A stretch of 15,078 nt of DNA from Microbacteriaceae bacterium (GTDB lineage Bacteria > Actinomycetota > Actinomycetes > Actinomycetales > Microbacteriaceae), in NCBI GenBank assembly GCA_024639925.1, contig JAHEGA010000058.1, forward strand, positions 1-15,078, in the 5' to 3' direction. Made by a program: the position numbers and the translations under genes. Positions within the stretch are counted from its first letter, which is position 1. Each line of letters opens with the position of its first letter. Under the pieces are notes generated by a model. It made no database searches and was not told the DNA's origin. It worked only from the letters and a program-made list of their open reading frames with translations. Shown in pieces: positions 7,009-14,085 of this stretch.

Positions 7009-7024
7009 TGTAACTCTTGTTACA
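7009..7024. repeat. Short perfect inverted repeat
   Basis: TGTAAC and GTTACA are separated by TCTT, just after the binding-protein stop and immediately before the terminator hairpin. It could be a small RNA hairpin in the 3' end of the transcript or a protein site. The role is unknown. Confidence 0.4.
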
Positions 7025-7026
7025 GC

Positions 7027-7062
7027 ACTGTGGGGCTCGAGCATTAGCTCGGGCCCCACAGT
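7027..7062 (+). terminator. Terminator of the binding-protein gene
   Basis: A 16-bp stem, ACTGTGGGGCTCGAGC paired with GCTCGGGCCCCACAGT with one G-T wobble, closes on an ATTA loop 30 bp after the stop. CGTTT follows. This is a strong factor-independent terminator for the rightward transcript. Confidence 0.88.
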
Positions 7063-7171
7063 CGTTTAAGGAACACACCCCGACCGTTGATAACCGGCAG
7101 TGGCAGACGAATCCGCGGCCCAGAAGCATCCCTGTTCGCCCGCGGAGACTTCCCCGGCTGTGGCCCAAAAA

Positions 7172-7203
7172 CTAACGCCCCCAGCAGGCGCTGAGGGCGT
7201 TAG
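7172..7203 (-). terminator. Terminator of the livHMGF operon
   Basis: Read on the minus strand, a 14-bp stem (CTAACGCCCTCAGC with GCTGGGGGCGTTAG, one mismatch) with a GCCT loop is followed directly by TTTTT (7167-7171). It lies 16 bp after the livF stop. The roughly 110 bp between this and the opposing terminator show no credible gene. Confidence 0.9.
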
Positions 7204-7219
7204 GGAGTACGTAGCGGGT

Positions 7220-7951
7220 TTAGTCGGCCCCGAGGTTACCGAGGTAGAGGCTGATGACTTTCTCGTCGTTCAGCAGCTCACGGCCCGAGCCGGTGTAAGC
7301 GTCTGTTCCCTGGTCGAGGACATATCCCCGGTCACAAATCTGCAGGCAACGACGGGCATTCTGTTCCACCATGATCGTGGTGACACCCGCCTGGTTGATT
7401 TCCGAGACGCGGATGAAAGCTTCGTCCTGTCGGACCGGTGACAGACCCGCGGAAGGCTCGTCGAGCAGCAGTACCGAAGGGTTCATCATCAGTGCGCGGC
7501 CCATGGCGACCATCTGGCGTTCACCGCCCGAGAGGGAACCGGCGCGCTGCTTCAGGCGCTTTCCGAGTTCAGCAAACAAACCGGTCACCAGCTCCAAGCC
7601 CTCCTCAAACATTTCAGGCTTCTGGAAGACACCCATTTGGAGGTTTTCTTCGATGGTGAGGCTGGGGAACACGTTGTTGTTCTGGGGGACAAAGCCCACA
7701 CCCTTAGCCACCAGCTTGTTGGCTTTCAGCCCGGTGATTTCTTCGCCCTTCAAGAAGATGCCACCCTCACGGACGTTCACCTGGCCAAAGATTGCTTTCA
7801 ACAGGGTCGACTTACCGGCGCCGTTGGGGCCGATGATGCCAATCAGTTCACCCTCGTTAGCCACAAGGTTGCAGCCATTCAGAATATTGACGCCTGGCAG
7901 GTAACCGGCGTGGACGTCTTTGACCTCGACGACGGGGGTGTTATCGGCCAT
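7220..7951 (-). CDS. livF: Branched-chain amino acid-type ABC transporter ATP-binding protein LivF
   Basis: LivF is one of the two cytoplasmic ATPases that power the HAAT-family importer. The 243-residue protein carries the Walker A loop GPNGAGKST (residues 41-49), a Q-loop in VPQNNNVFP (Gln90), the ABC signature LSGGERQ (140-146), the Walker B LLLDEP (161-166) and the switch region VEQNARR, where glutamine-asparagine replaces the usual His, as in other LivF proteins. Its ATG overlaps the livG stop by one base (TAATG on the minus strand), so translation is coupled. It is the last gene of the leftward operon and is followed by a strong terminator. Confidence 0.94.
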   Translation of the reverse strand: MADNTPVVEVKDVHAGYLPGVNILNGCNLVANEGELIGIIGPNGAGKSTLLKAIFGQVNVREGGIFLKGEEITGLKANKLVAKGVGFVPQNNNVFPSLTIEENLQMGVFQKPEMFEEGLELVTGLFAELGKRLKQRAGSLSGGERQMVAMGRALMMNPSVLLLDEPSAGLSPVRQDEAFIRVSEINQAGVTTIMVEQNARRCLQICDRGYVLDQGTDAYTGSGRELLNDEKVISLYLGNLGAD

Positions 7952-8904
7952 TACTTGCCGCCCTTTCCAGATTCATCACCGTGTAATTCTTCGAACAGTG
8001 CTGCAGCGGCGGCCGCACTGTCACCTTCGATACGTCCAGTGACCACACCGAGGTCCACCTCTTGGTGGCTACCGAGGTAGGCGTCCACGACGGCGGGGTT
8101 CTTCATGACCTCGTCCGGTGGGCCTTCAGCAATCACGGCACCTTCGGCCATGACCACGACCCAGTCAGCGATGTGGCGAACCATGTGCATGTCGTGCTCC
8201 ACAAACAACACGGTCATGCCCTGTTGCTTGAGATCCAGAATGTGACCCAGAAGCGATTCGGTCAGTGCCGGATTAACACCGGCCATGGGCTCATCGAGCA
8301 TCACGAGGGTGGGAACAGACATCAGTGCCCGGGCCATTTCGAGAAGCTTGCGCTGACCACCAGAGAGGCTGGCAGCAAACTCGTCCTTCAGCTTGGCGAG
8401 TTTGAAGCGCTCGAGGAGCTCCAGGGCTCGGGCTTCGATCTCCTCATCCTGCTTGCGCCAAATGAAGGGAAACAGTGAACGGAAGATGCCTTCTCCGCGC
8501 TGGTCTTTTGCCCCGAGCTTCATGTTGTCCATCACGGTGAGCAGACCTAGTGCTTTGGTCAGCTGGAAGGTGCGGACCTGGCCGCGCTGTGCCACTTTGA
8601 AGGCAGGAACACCGGCGAGACTGGAACCATCAAACGACCAGGTTCCCGTGTCGGGAGTGTCAAAGCCCGTCATCAGGTTGAACAGGGTGGTCTTGCCGGC
8701 GCCATTGGGTCCGATGAGGGCCGTGATAGCGCCGCGAGGAACCTCAAGGTGCTCGACGTTTACGGCGGTCAGACCACCGAAGGTGCGCGAGACGTTATCA
8801 ACGACCATGATCGGGTCGACTTTGGCGACACCGGGCTCCGCCTCACCGACGTGAAGACCCGTGGTCTTCTCGGGGGTAGGCAGTGATGAGGGGCTACTTG
8901 ACAA
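7951..8904 (-). CDS. livG: Branched-chain amino acid-type ABC transporter ATP-binding protein LivG
   Basis: LivG is the second ATPase of the importer. The 317-residue protein has Walker A GPNGAGKTT (residues 65-73), the FQL Q-loop (Gln114), the signature LSGGQRK (180-186), Walker B VMLDEP (201-206) and the switch His237 in FVEHDMHMV. At about 255 residues the usual LivG is shorter; here there is a polar N-terminal extension of about 30 residues and an Ala/Glu-rich tail of about 35 residues after AYLGSH. The start is a TTG overlapping livM by 11 bp, supported by AAGGAG 7 bases upstream. A downstream start would lose only the extension. The operon order is livH-livM-livG-livF. Confidence 0.92.
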   Translation of the reverse strand: MSSSPSSLPTPEKTTGLHVGEAEPGVAKVDPIMVVDNVSRTFGGLTAVNVEHLEVPRGAITALIGPNGAGKTTLFNLMTGFDTPDTGTWSFDGSSLAGVPAFKVAQRGQVRTFQLTKALGLLTVMDNMKLGAKDQRGEGIFRSLFPFIWRKQDEEIEARALELLERFKLAKLKDEFAASLSGGQRKLLEMARALMSVPTLVMLDEPMAGVNPALTESLLGHILDLKQQGMTVLFVEHDMHMVRHIADWVVVMAEGAVIAEGPPDEVMKNPAVVDAYLGSHQEVDLGVVTGRIEGDSAAAAAALFEELHGDESGKGGK

Positions 8905-9874
8905 AGGTCAACTCCTTTTTGTCGCCGAGGATTCCCTGCGGACGGAAGATCACAATCAACATCAAGCCGACACCCACCAGCACAAAGCGCAAGGCGCCTG
9001 CCTGAGCAGAAGTGAAGTCGCCCAGCGCACCGATCGATACCAAAGCGGGGAGGAAAGATCCGAGGAATGCCTGGAGCACCCAGAAGATCAAAGCTCCGAG
9101 CAGTGGACCAAACACGGTGGCGGCACCACCGAGGAGCAGCGCTGTCCAGACGAAGAAGGTCAGCGACGTGATGAATACACCGGGGTTTGTCGAAGACGGA
9201 AGGACGTAGATGATGCCTGCGAGCCCACCGAACACACCACCGACGATGAGCGCCTGCATCTTGTAGGCAAAGACGTTCTTTCCGAGCGCGCGGACAGCGT
9301 CCTCGTCCTCACGAATACCCTTGATGACGCGACCCCAGGGGCTGTTGATGAGCCTCCAGAGCAGCAGCGCACACAGCGCCAAAATGATGGCTCCAAAGAT
9401 CAGAACCCACAACTGGTTCTCGGTGTACTGCCACGGGCCAAAGCCGTAGTCACCCTCCGGGAAGGGGTTCACCGAGCGGAAGCTGTCCTGGAATCCTGAG
9501 AGGCCATCAGCCGAACCGGTCACGGGTTGCCAGGCCTGGGAGGTGAAGAGGAGGCGAACAATCTCCGCCGCCCCAATCGTCACAATGGCCAGGTAGTCAC
9601 CGCGGAGCCGAAGGGTAGGAATACCCAGCAGGATGGCAAAGATGATCGAGGCGACAATTCCGACGATCATGGCTGCCCACCAGGGGAAACCAAACGTCAG
9701 AGTAGAAATAGCGAAGCCGTATGCGCCCACGGCCATGAAGCCTGCGATACCGAAGTTCAGCAGGCCGACGAAGCCAAAGTGCATGGCGAGCCCGAGGGCA
9801 GCCAGCGCGAAAGCCATCGTTGCGGGGCTCAGCATAGAAGCCGCCGTGTTGGTGAAGATTGATCCCCAGTCCAT
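8894..9874 (-). CDS. livM: Branched-chain amino acid-type ABC transporter permease LivM
   Basis: LivM is one of the two membrane-spanning subunits of the importer. The 326-residue protein has eight or more hydrophobic segments. Family signatures are GLLNFGIAGFMAVGAYGFAI (about residues 36-55), the PTLRLRGDYLAIVTIGAAEI segment (about 86-105), the cytoplasmic coupling stretch GRVIKGIREDEDAVRALG that docks on the ATPases, and the C-terminal VIFRPQGILGDKKE. The ATG follows AAGGGG, which overlaps the livH stop; the two genes are 12 bp apart. The last 11 bp overlap livG. Length and motifs are normal for LivM. Confidence 0.94.
   Translation of the reverse strand: MDWGSIFTNTAASMLSPATMAFALAALGLAMHFGFVGLLNFGIAGFMAVGAYGFAISTLTFGFPWWAAMIVGIVASIIFAILLGIPTLRLRGDYLAIVTIGAAEIVRLLFTSQAWQPVTGSADGLSGFQDSFRSVNPFPEGDYGFGPWQYTENQLWVLIFGAIILALCALLLWRLINSPWGRVIKGIREDEDAVRALGKNVFAYKMQALIVGGVFGGLAGIIYVLPSSTNPGVFITSLTFFVWTALLLGGAATVFGPLLGALIFWVLQAFLGSFLPALVSIGALGDFTSAQAGALRFVLVGVGLMLIVIFRPQGILGDKKELTFVK
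8912..8917 (-). promoter_or_regulatory. Ribosome binding site for the livG TTG start
   Basis: AAGGAG on the minus strand sits within the last codons of livM, 7 bases before the TTG at 8904. It is the main support for this unusual start. Confidence 0.7.
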
Positions 9875-9886
9875 GGTTGTAGCCCC

Positions 9887-11191
9887 TTAACCTATTCGCT
9901 CTTTCCGGCCCAAGATTCCTTGGGGACGGAACATCAGAATGACGATCATGACGACGAGCGCGCCAACATACTTCAAGTCAGAAGGAATGAAGAGTGCTGA
10001 CGTTTCGATCAGCACACCCACGATGATGGCTCCGACGAGCGCACCAAACGCGGTACCCAAACCACCGAGCACGCCGGCGGCAAAAATAAAGAGCAGGATT
10101 TGGGTTCCCATATCCCAGCGGATGCCGGGGCGGAAGTAGGCCCACATCACGCCAGCGAGCGCAGCGAGAGCAGCTGCTGCGATCCACACCACCCGGATCA
10201 CCTTGTCAACGTCGATACCGGAAGCCGAGGCAAGGGCGGCATTGTCGGAAACCGCACGAGTTGCTTTCCCGATCTTGGTGTTGGTGAGCCACCATGCAAA
10301 CGCGATGATCACGGTCAGGCTGATACCCATGCTGATGAGGTCAACCACACCCAATGAGACGGTGCGGAAGAGCGGAATCTCGCCGGTACCGCTGGAGTAG
10401 GGAAGCTGTTGGGTGTCCCCACCGATAAAGAACTGGAAGAGATAGCGGATGCTCAGCGAGAGACCGATGCTGACAATCATCAGCTGGACGATTCCCATAC
10501 GTCGATCTCGCAGCGGCTTCCAGAGGCCGGAATCCATTGCCCAACCCGATGCGCCACCGAGGAGGACCGCACCGGGAATCGCAATCCAGAACGGCAAGCC
10601 AAAGCTCACGAGCATCAAAGCCATAACTGCACCAAAGGTCACCATCTCGCCGTGGGCGAAGTTAGGAAGTGCCGTTGTGCCAAACACGAGTGAGAGGCCA
10701 ATGGAGGCGAGGCCGAGGAGCAGACCGAAGTTCAAGCCATCGAAGAGGCGCATCATGAACTGGTCAAAAACGCTGATCGGGGTGCGCTGTCCTTCACCGA
10801 TGAAGAAGTTCTGCACCACCGTGCCGGTGAGACCAAACGTCACTTCCTGCACAACGCCGCCTTCGAGAACAGCAATTCCGTCGGGGAGAGTGTCCTCCAC
10901 CAAAGTGACGGAGTAGGTTCCCTTGGAGGGGACGCCGACTGCCCATTTGCCCTCGGCATCGGTGACGACTTCGGCGCTGTAGCCGTTGCCTTCGACCAAG
11001 ATTTGAACGCCTTCAAGGGCGATTCCATCGTTCTTGATGTTGCCCACAATGGTGTCGGCATACTCGTCACCGACCGAGTCGGCAAGAGCGGGTTGCGCGG
11101 CAAACACACTGAAGAAAGCCAACAGCATGGCGACAAGCACCATCAGTGTCTGCTTTCCGAAGCGTGCACGCGTTCGGGTCTGGGTGTTCAC
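9887..11191 (-). CDS. livH: LivH-type ABC transporter permease with N-terminal secreted beta-sandwich-like domain
   Basis: The last 295 or so residues form a normal LivH permease, from FDGLNFGLLLGLASIGLSLVF-type sequence through LPNFAHGEMVTFGAV to the terminal MFRPQGILGRKE. In front is an addition ordinary LivH lacks: a signal peptide (about residues 1-37, basic RTRARFGKQ, hydrophobic core, ALA cleavage-like site) and a region of about 95 residues with TIVGNIKNDGIALEGVQILVEG, a TDAEGKWAVGVP turn and GTYSVTLVEDTLP. That pattern resembles carboxypeptidase-regulatory or Cna-B-like beta-sandwich domains and would lie outside the cell. I chose GTG at 11191 because GGAGG lies 4 bases upstream and it gives a proper signal-peptide n-region. 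The frame is open to a GTG at 11275 (28 more residues), with no good ribosome binding site. It is first in the leftward operon. Confidence 0.88.
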   Translation of the reverse strand: MNTQTRTRARFGKQTLMVLVAMLLAFFSVFAAQPALADSVGDEYADTIVGNIKNDGIALEGVQILVEGNGYSAEVVTDAEGKWAVGVPSKGTYSVTLVEDTLPDGIAVLEGGVVQEVTFGLTGTVVQNFFIGEGQRTPISVFDQFMMRLFDGLNFGLLLGLASIGLSLVFGTTALPNFAHGEMVTFGAVMALMLVSFGLPFWIAIPGAVLLGGASGWAMDSGLWKPLRDRRMGIVQLMIVSIGLSLSIRYLFQFFIGGDTQQLPYSSGTGEIPLFRTVSLGVVDLISMGISLTVIIAFAWWLTNTKIGKATRAVSDNAALASASGIDVDKVIRVVWIAAAALAALAGVMWAYFRPGIRWDMGTQILLFIFAAGVLGGLGTAFGALVGAIIVGVLIETSALFIPSDLKYVGALVVMIVILMFRPQGILGRKERIG

Positions 11192-11306
11192 GGGGCCTCC
11201 GGGGATTCGGAACATCATGGCGTCGTTTGTTGCCCTTGCATCATCGTTGACGCGGTATTGAGTCATCGTATTCACTTCGCAGAGGGATAAAAACTAGCAG
11301 TGCCCC

Positions 11307-11336
11307 ATTATGCCCAGGTATAGCGCTGGGGTCGAA
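11307..11336 (-). promoter_or_regulatory. Candidate promoter of the livHMGF operon
   Basis: On the minus strand, CATAAT (11307-11312), one mismatch from TATAAT, has a weak -35-like TTCGAC (11331-11336) 18 bases upstream. Transcription would start near 11300, giving about 110 bases of leader to the GTG at 11191. Confidence 0.4.
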
Positions 11337-11341
11337 CCGGA

Positions 11342-11347
11342 TACGAT
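11342..11347 (+). promoter_or_regulatory. Candidate -10 element of guaB
   Basis: TACGAT fits TANNNT and would start transcription near 11354, about 55 bases before the guaB ATG. The -35 region is not convincing. It would lie nearly back to back with the candidate livH promoter. Confidence 0.35.
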
Positions 11348-11408
11348 GGAATGCAACCAAATTGCGAGCCAATCCGCCTGCTTGAGCGGTGAAACTGTGG
11401 GGAAAACG

Positions 11409-12911
11409 ATGGCAGAAGACAATCCGTTCGGATTTATCGGATTGACCTACGACGATGTGATGTTGCTTCCGGCTCACACGGATGTCATCCCGAGCGCTGC
11501 GAATACTGCGTCCCAGGTCACTAAGCGGATCTCTGTAGCCTCCCCGCTGGTCTCTTCCGCAATGGATACGGTGACCGAAGAGCGGATGGCGATCGCCATG
11601 GCACGCCAGGGTGGTTTGGGGATTCTCCACCGCAACCTCTCCATCGAGGATCAAGCCACCGCCGTCGACAAAGTCAAGCGCAGCGAATCGGGCATGATTA
11701 CGAACCCCGTGACGATTACCCCTGAGGAATCTGTCGCCGACGTCGATGAGGTGTGTGCGACATTCCGGGTGTCTGGTGTTCCGGTGGTGACCGGGGACGG
11801 CGTGTTGGTGGGAATTATCACCAATAGGGATATGCGCTTTGTGAATAAGGAAGATGCCTCGACAACACTCGTGAAAGACGTGATGACCCGGGAGGGTCTC
11901 ATTACCGGACATGAGGGCATGTCGGGCGAGGACGCATTGGCTATTTTTGCCAAGCACAAGATCGAAAAGCTCCCGCTCGTCGACAAGCAGGGGCGCCTCA
12001 CGGGCCTGATCACGGTCAAGGATTTTGATAAGAGCGAGAAGTACCCGCTGGCCACAAAAGACAATGAGGGGCGCCTGCGTGTGGGCGCGGCGATGGGCTT
12101 CTTTGGTGACGCGATGGAGCGCGCTGGTGCGCTGCGCGATGCCGGAGTGGATGTCCTCGTCGTCGATACCGCCAACGGCGATTCGAAGGGTGTCCTCGAC
12201 ATCATCGCCGCCCTCAAGAAAGACAAAGCTTTTGCTGACATCGATGTCATCGGCGGCAACATCGCCACGCGCTCCGGTGCGCAAGCCATCATTGATGCCG
12301 GTGCCGACGCCATCAAGGTGGGTGTGGGGCCAGGGTCGATCTGCACCACGCGCGTTGTAGCCGGAGTCGGGGTTCCCCAAATCACCGCTGTCTACGAGGC
12401 ATCGCTTGCGGCAAAGCAGGCCGGCGTTCCGCTGATCGCAGATGGTGGGTTGCAGTATTCCGGCGACATCGCCAAAGCTTTGGTCGCCGGTGCCGACACC
12501 GTCATGCTCGGTTCTCTGCTTGCGGGGACAGACGAGAGCCCGGGAGACCTTATCTTTGTCAACGGGAAGCAGTTTAAGAGCTACCGCGGAATGGGCTCGC
12601 TCGGCGCGCTCCAAACCCGCGGGAAGAAGACCTCGTACTCGCGGGACCGTTACTTCCAAGCCGATGTCCCGAGCGACGAGCAGTTGATTGCCGAGGGTAT
12701 CGAAGGCCAGGTGCCCTACCGGGGTCCCGTTTCCTCGGTGGTGTACCAACTAATGGGCGGTCTGCGCCAATCCATGTTTTACACCGGTGCCGCCACGATC
12801 ACGGAGCTCAAGAAGCGCGGCTCGTTTGTACGGATTACCCCCGCGGGCCTCAAAGAGTCACACCCGCACGACATCCAAATGGTTGTTGAAGCCCCCAACT
12901 ATCGGCGCTAA
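11409..12911 (+). CDS. guaB: Inosine-5'-monophosphate dehydrogenase
   Basis: GuaB oxidises IMP to XMP with NAD+, the committed step of guanine nucleotide synthesis. The 500-residue protein begins its barrel with GLTYDDVMLLPAHTDV and LVSSAMDTVTEERMAIAMA. Two CBS repeats, which bind adenine/guanine nucleotides for regulation, are inserted at about residues 96-147 and 155-207. The active-site loop GPGSICTTR carries the catalytic Cys312, followed by DGGLQYSGDIAKAL, MLGSLLAGT, the YRGMGSLGA flap region and the C-terminal FVRITPAGLKESHPHD. The NAD-site segment reads DTANGDS rather than the more usual DSSHGHS or DTAHGHS. The ATG at 11409 is preceded by GGGGA; a GTG at 11397 in the same frame is possible. 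guaB3 follows 20 bp downstream. Confidence 0.97.
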   Translation: MAEDNPFGFIGLTYDDVMLLPAHTDVIPSAANTASQVTKRISVASPLVSSAMDTVTEERMAIAMARQGGLGILHRNLSIEDQATAVDKVKRSESGMITNPVTITPEESVADVDEVCATFRVSGVPVVTGDGVLVGIITNRDMRFVNKEDASTTLVKDVMTREGLITGHEGMSGEDALAIFAKHKIEKLPLVDKQGRLTGLITVKDFDKSEKYPLATKDNEGRLRVGAAMGFFGDAMERAGALRDAGVDVLVVDTANGDSKGVLDIIAALKKDKAFADIDVIGGNIATRSGAQAIIDAGADAIKVGVGPGSICTTRVVAGVGVPQITAVYEASLAAKQAGVPLIADGGLQYSGDIAKALVAGADTVMLGSLLAGTDESPGDLIFVNGKQFKSYRGMGSLGALQTRGKKTSYSRDRYFQADVPSDEQLIAEGIEGQVPYRGPVSSVVYQLMGGLRQSMFYTGAATITELKKRGSFVRITPAGLKESHPHDIQMVVEAPNYRR

Positions 12912-12931
12912 CGGCCAGAGAGACTCCCGCT

Positions 12932-14041
12932 GTGAATGAAGTAGAAATTGGTCTGACCAAGCGTGCGACCGTCGGGTATTCCCTGGATGATGTGGCGGTC
13001 ATCCCTTCTCGTCGAACCCGTGACCCGGAAGATGTCAGCCTCTCCTGGAGCATCGACGCCTTCACGTTCGACACCCCCGTGATTGCCGCACCCATGGATT
13101 CGGTGATGTCTCCTGGAACCGCCATTGCGCTGGGGCGCCAGGGTGGTCTGGGGGTACTGAACCTCGAAGGCCTGTGGACGCGCTATGAAGACCCCACTGC
13201 GGTGTATCAAGAAATCGCCGGTCTCACCGAGACCGAAGTCACCCGCGGACTGCAGCGCATCTATGCCGAGCCCATCAAGGCAGAGCTCATCACCAGGCGC
13301 TTGCAAGAAATCCGCGACAGCGGTGTTCCGGTGGCTGGGTCGTTGAGCCCCCAGCGCACGAAAGAGTTTCACGAGACGGTCGTGAAGGCCGGCGTTGATT
13401 TGTTTGTCATTCGCGGCACCACGGTGAGCGCGGAGCATGTCAGTCAAAACCGCGAGCCACTGAACCTCAAAGAATTTATCTACGAGCTGGACGTTCCCGT
13501 CATTGTGGGTGGCGCGGCCACCCACACCGCCGCCTTGCACCTGATGCGCACCGGCGCTGCCGGTGTCCTAGTCGGTTTTGGTGGGGGAGCTGCCTCCAGC
13601 ACACGGGCGTCACTGGGCATTCATGCACCAATGGCCACGGCGATTTCTGATGTGGCGAGTGCGCGACGTGAATACCTTGACGAATCGGGTGGTCGATACG
13701 TTCACGTCATCGCGGATGGCGGCCTGGGTCGCAGTGGAGACATTGTTGCCGCCATCGCGACCGGTGCCGATGCCGTCATGGTCGGATCCCTCCTCGCCCG
13801 CGCCTCCGAGGCACCCGGTTTGGGATGGCACTGGGGGCAGGAAGCCCACCACGCAACGATGCCCCGGGGTTACCGGGCATTCGTGGGCGAGGGCGGGAGC
13901 CTCGAAGAGGTTCTCCACGGCCCCGCGCACTCGGCCGACGGCCGGACGAACCTGATGGGTGCGCTGCGTCACTCCATGGCGACATGCGGGTATTCCGACC
14001 TCAAGGAATTCCAGCGGGTCGATGTCGTGATCCAGCGATAA
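12932..14041 (+). CDS. guaB3: GuaB3 family IMP dehydrogenase-related protein
   Basis: This 369-residue protein has the IMP dehydrogenase/GMP reductase barrel without CBS domains. It belongs to the GuaB3 group of actinobacteria by EIGLTKRATVGYSLDDVAVIPSRR-type opening sequence, VIAAPMDSVMSPGTAIALGRQGGLGVLN (about residues 50-77), YVHVIADGGLGRSGDIVAAI, GADAVMVGSLLA and the terminal GALRHSMATCGYSDLKEFQ. The segment that aligns without gaps to the catalytic loop of IMP dehydrogenase reads GFGGGAASSTR, putting Ser222 in place of the catalytic cysteine. The biochemical activity of actinobacterial GuaB3 is not settled, to my knowledge, so normal IMP dehydrogenase activity should not be assumed. It starts with GTG, 20 bp after guaB, with AGAGAGA upstream, and is probably cotranscribed with guaB. 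Confidence 0.93.
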   Translation: MNEVEIGLTKRATVGYSLDDVAVIPSRRTRDPEDVSLSWSIDAFTFDTPVIAAPMDSVMSPGTAIALGRQGGLGVLNLEGLWTRYEDPTAVYQEIAGLTETEVTRGLQRIYAEPIKAELITRRLQEIRDSGVPVAGSLSPQRTKEFHETVVKAGVDLFVIRGTTVSAEHVSQNREPLNLKEFIYELDVPVIVGGAATHTAALHLMRTGAAGVLVGFGGGAASSTRASLGIHAPMATAISDVASARREYLDESGGRYVHVIADGGLGRSGDIVAAIATGADAVMVGSLLARASEAPGLGWHWGQEAHHATMPRGYRAFVGEGGSLEEVLHGPAHSADGRTNLMGALRHSMATCGYSDLKEFQRVDVVIQR

Positions 14042-14070
14042 TCCCTCACCGATCGCACAGCCCTGCGTTC

Positions 14071-14076
14071 TATTCT
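14071..14076 (+). promoter_or_regulatory. Possible -10 element for the SURF1 gene
   Basis: TATTCT fits TANNNT and ends 9 bases before the ATG at 14086, so a transcript from it would have a leader of only about three bases. No ribosome binding site precedes the ATG. A -35 element is not evident, and read-through from guaB3 is an alternative. Confidence 0.4.
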
Positions 14077-14085
14077 GAAAGCACG

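Noticed and set aside
7063..7166. Possible small gene or small RNA between the two liv terminators
   Set aside because: I see no start with a ribosome binding site, no promoter-like pair and no structure beyond the two flanking hairpins.
8861..9499. A 212-codon plus-strand frame opposite livM and the start of livG
   Set aside because: The product is extremely polar (Gln/Glu/Asp/Arg-rich) without motifs, as expected for the complement of a hydrophobic permease gene.
11310..11408. Extension of guaB by 33 codons to an upstream ATG
   Set aside because: It has no similarity to IMP dehydrogenase N-termini, covers the probable promoter region and lacks a ribosome binding site.
11241..12749. A 502-codon open frame on the minus strand opposite guaB
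   Set aside because: It is the antisense shadow of a clear IMP dehydrogenase, has His/Asp/Arg-rich composition without a recognisable domain, and crosses the livH start region.
13825..14085. Upstream extension of the SURF1 reading frame
   Set aside because: This stretch overlaps the well-supported end of guaB3 in another frame and encodes Arg/Gly/Pro-rich sequence unlike SURF1; the ATG at 14086 fits the family.
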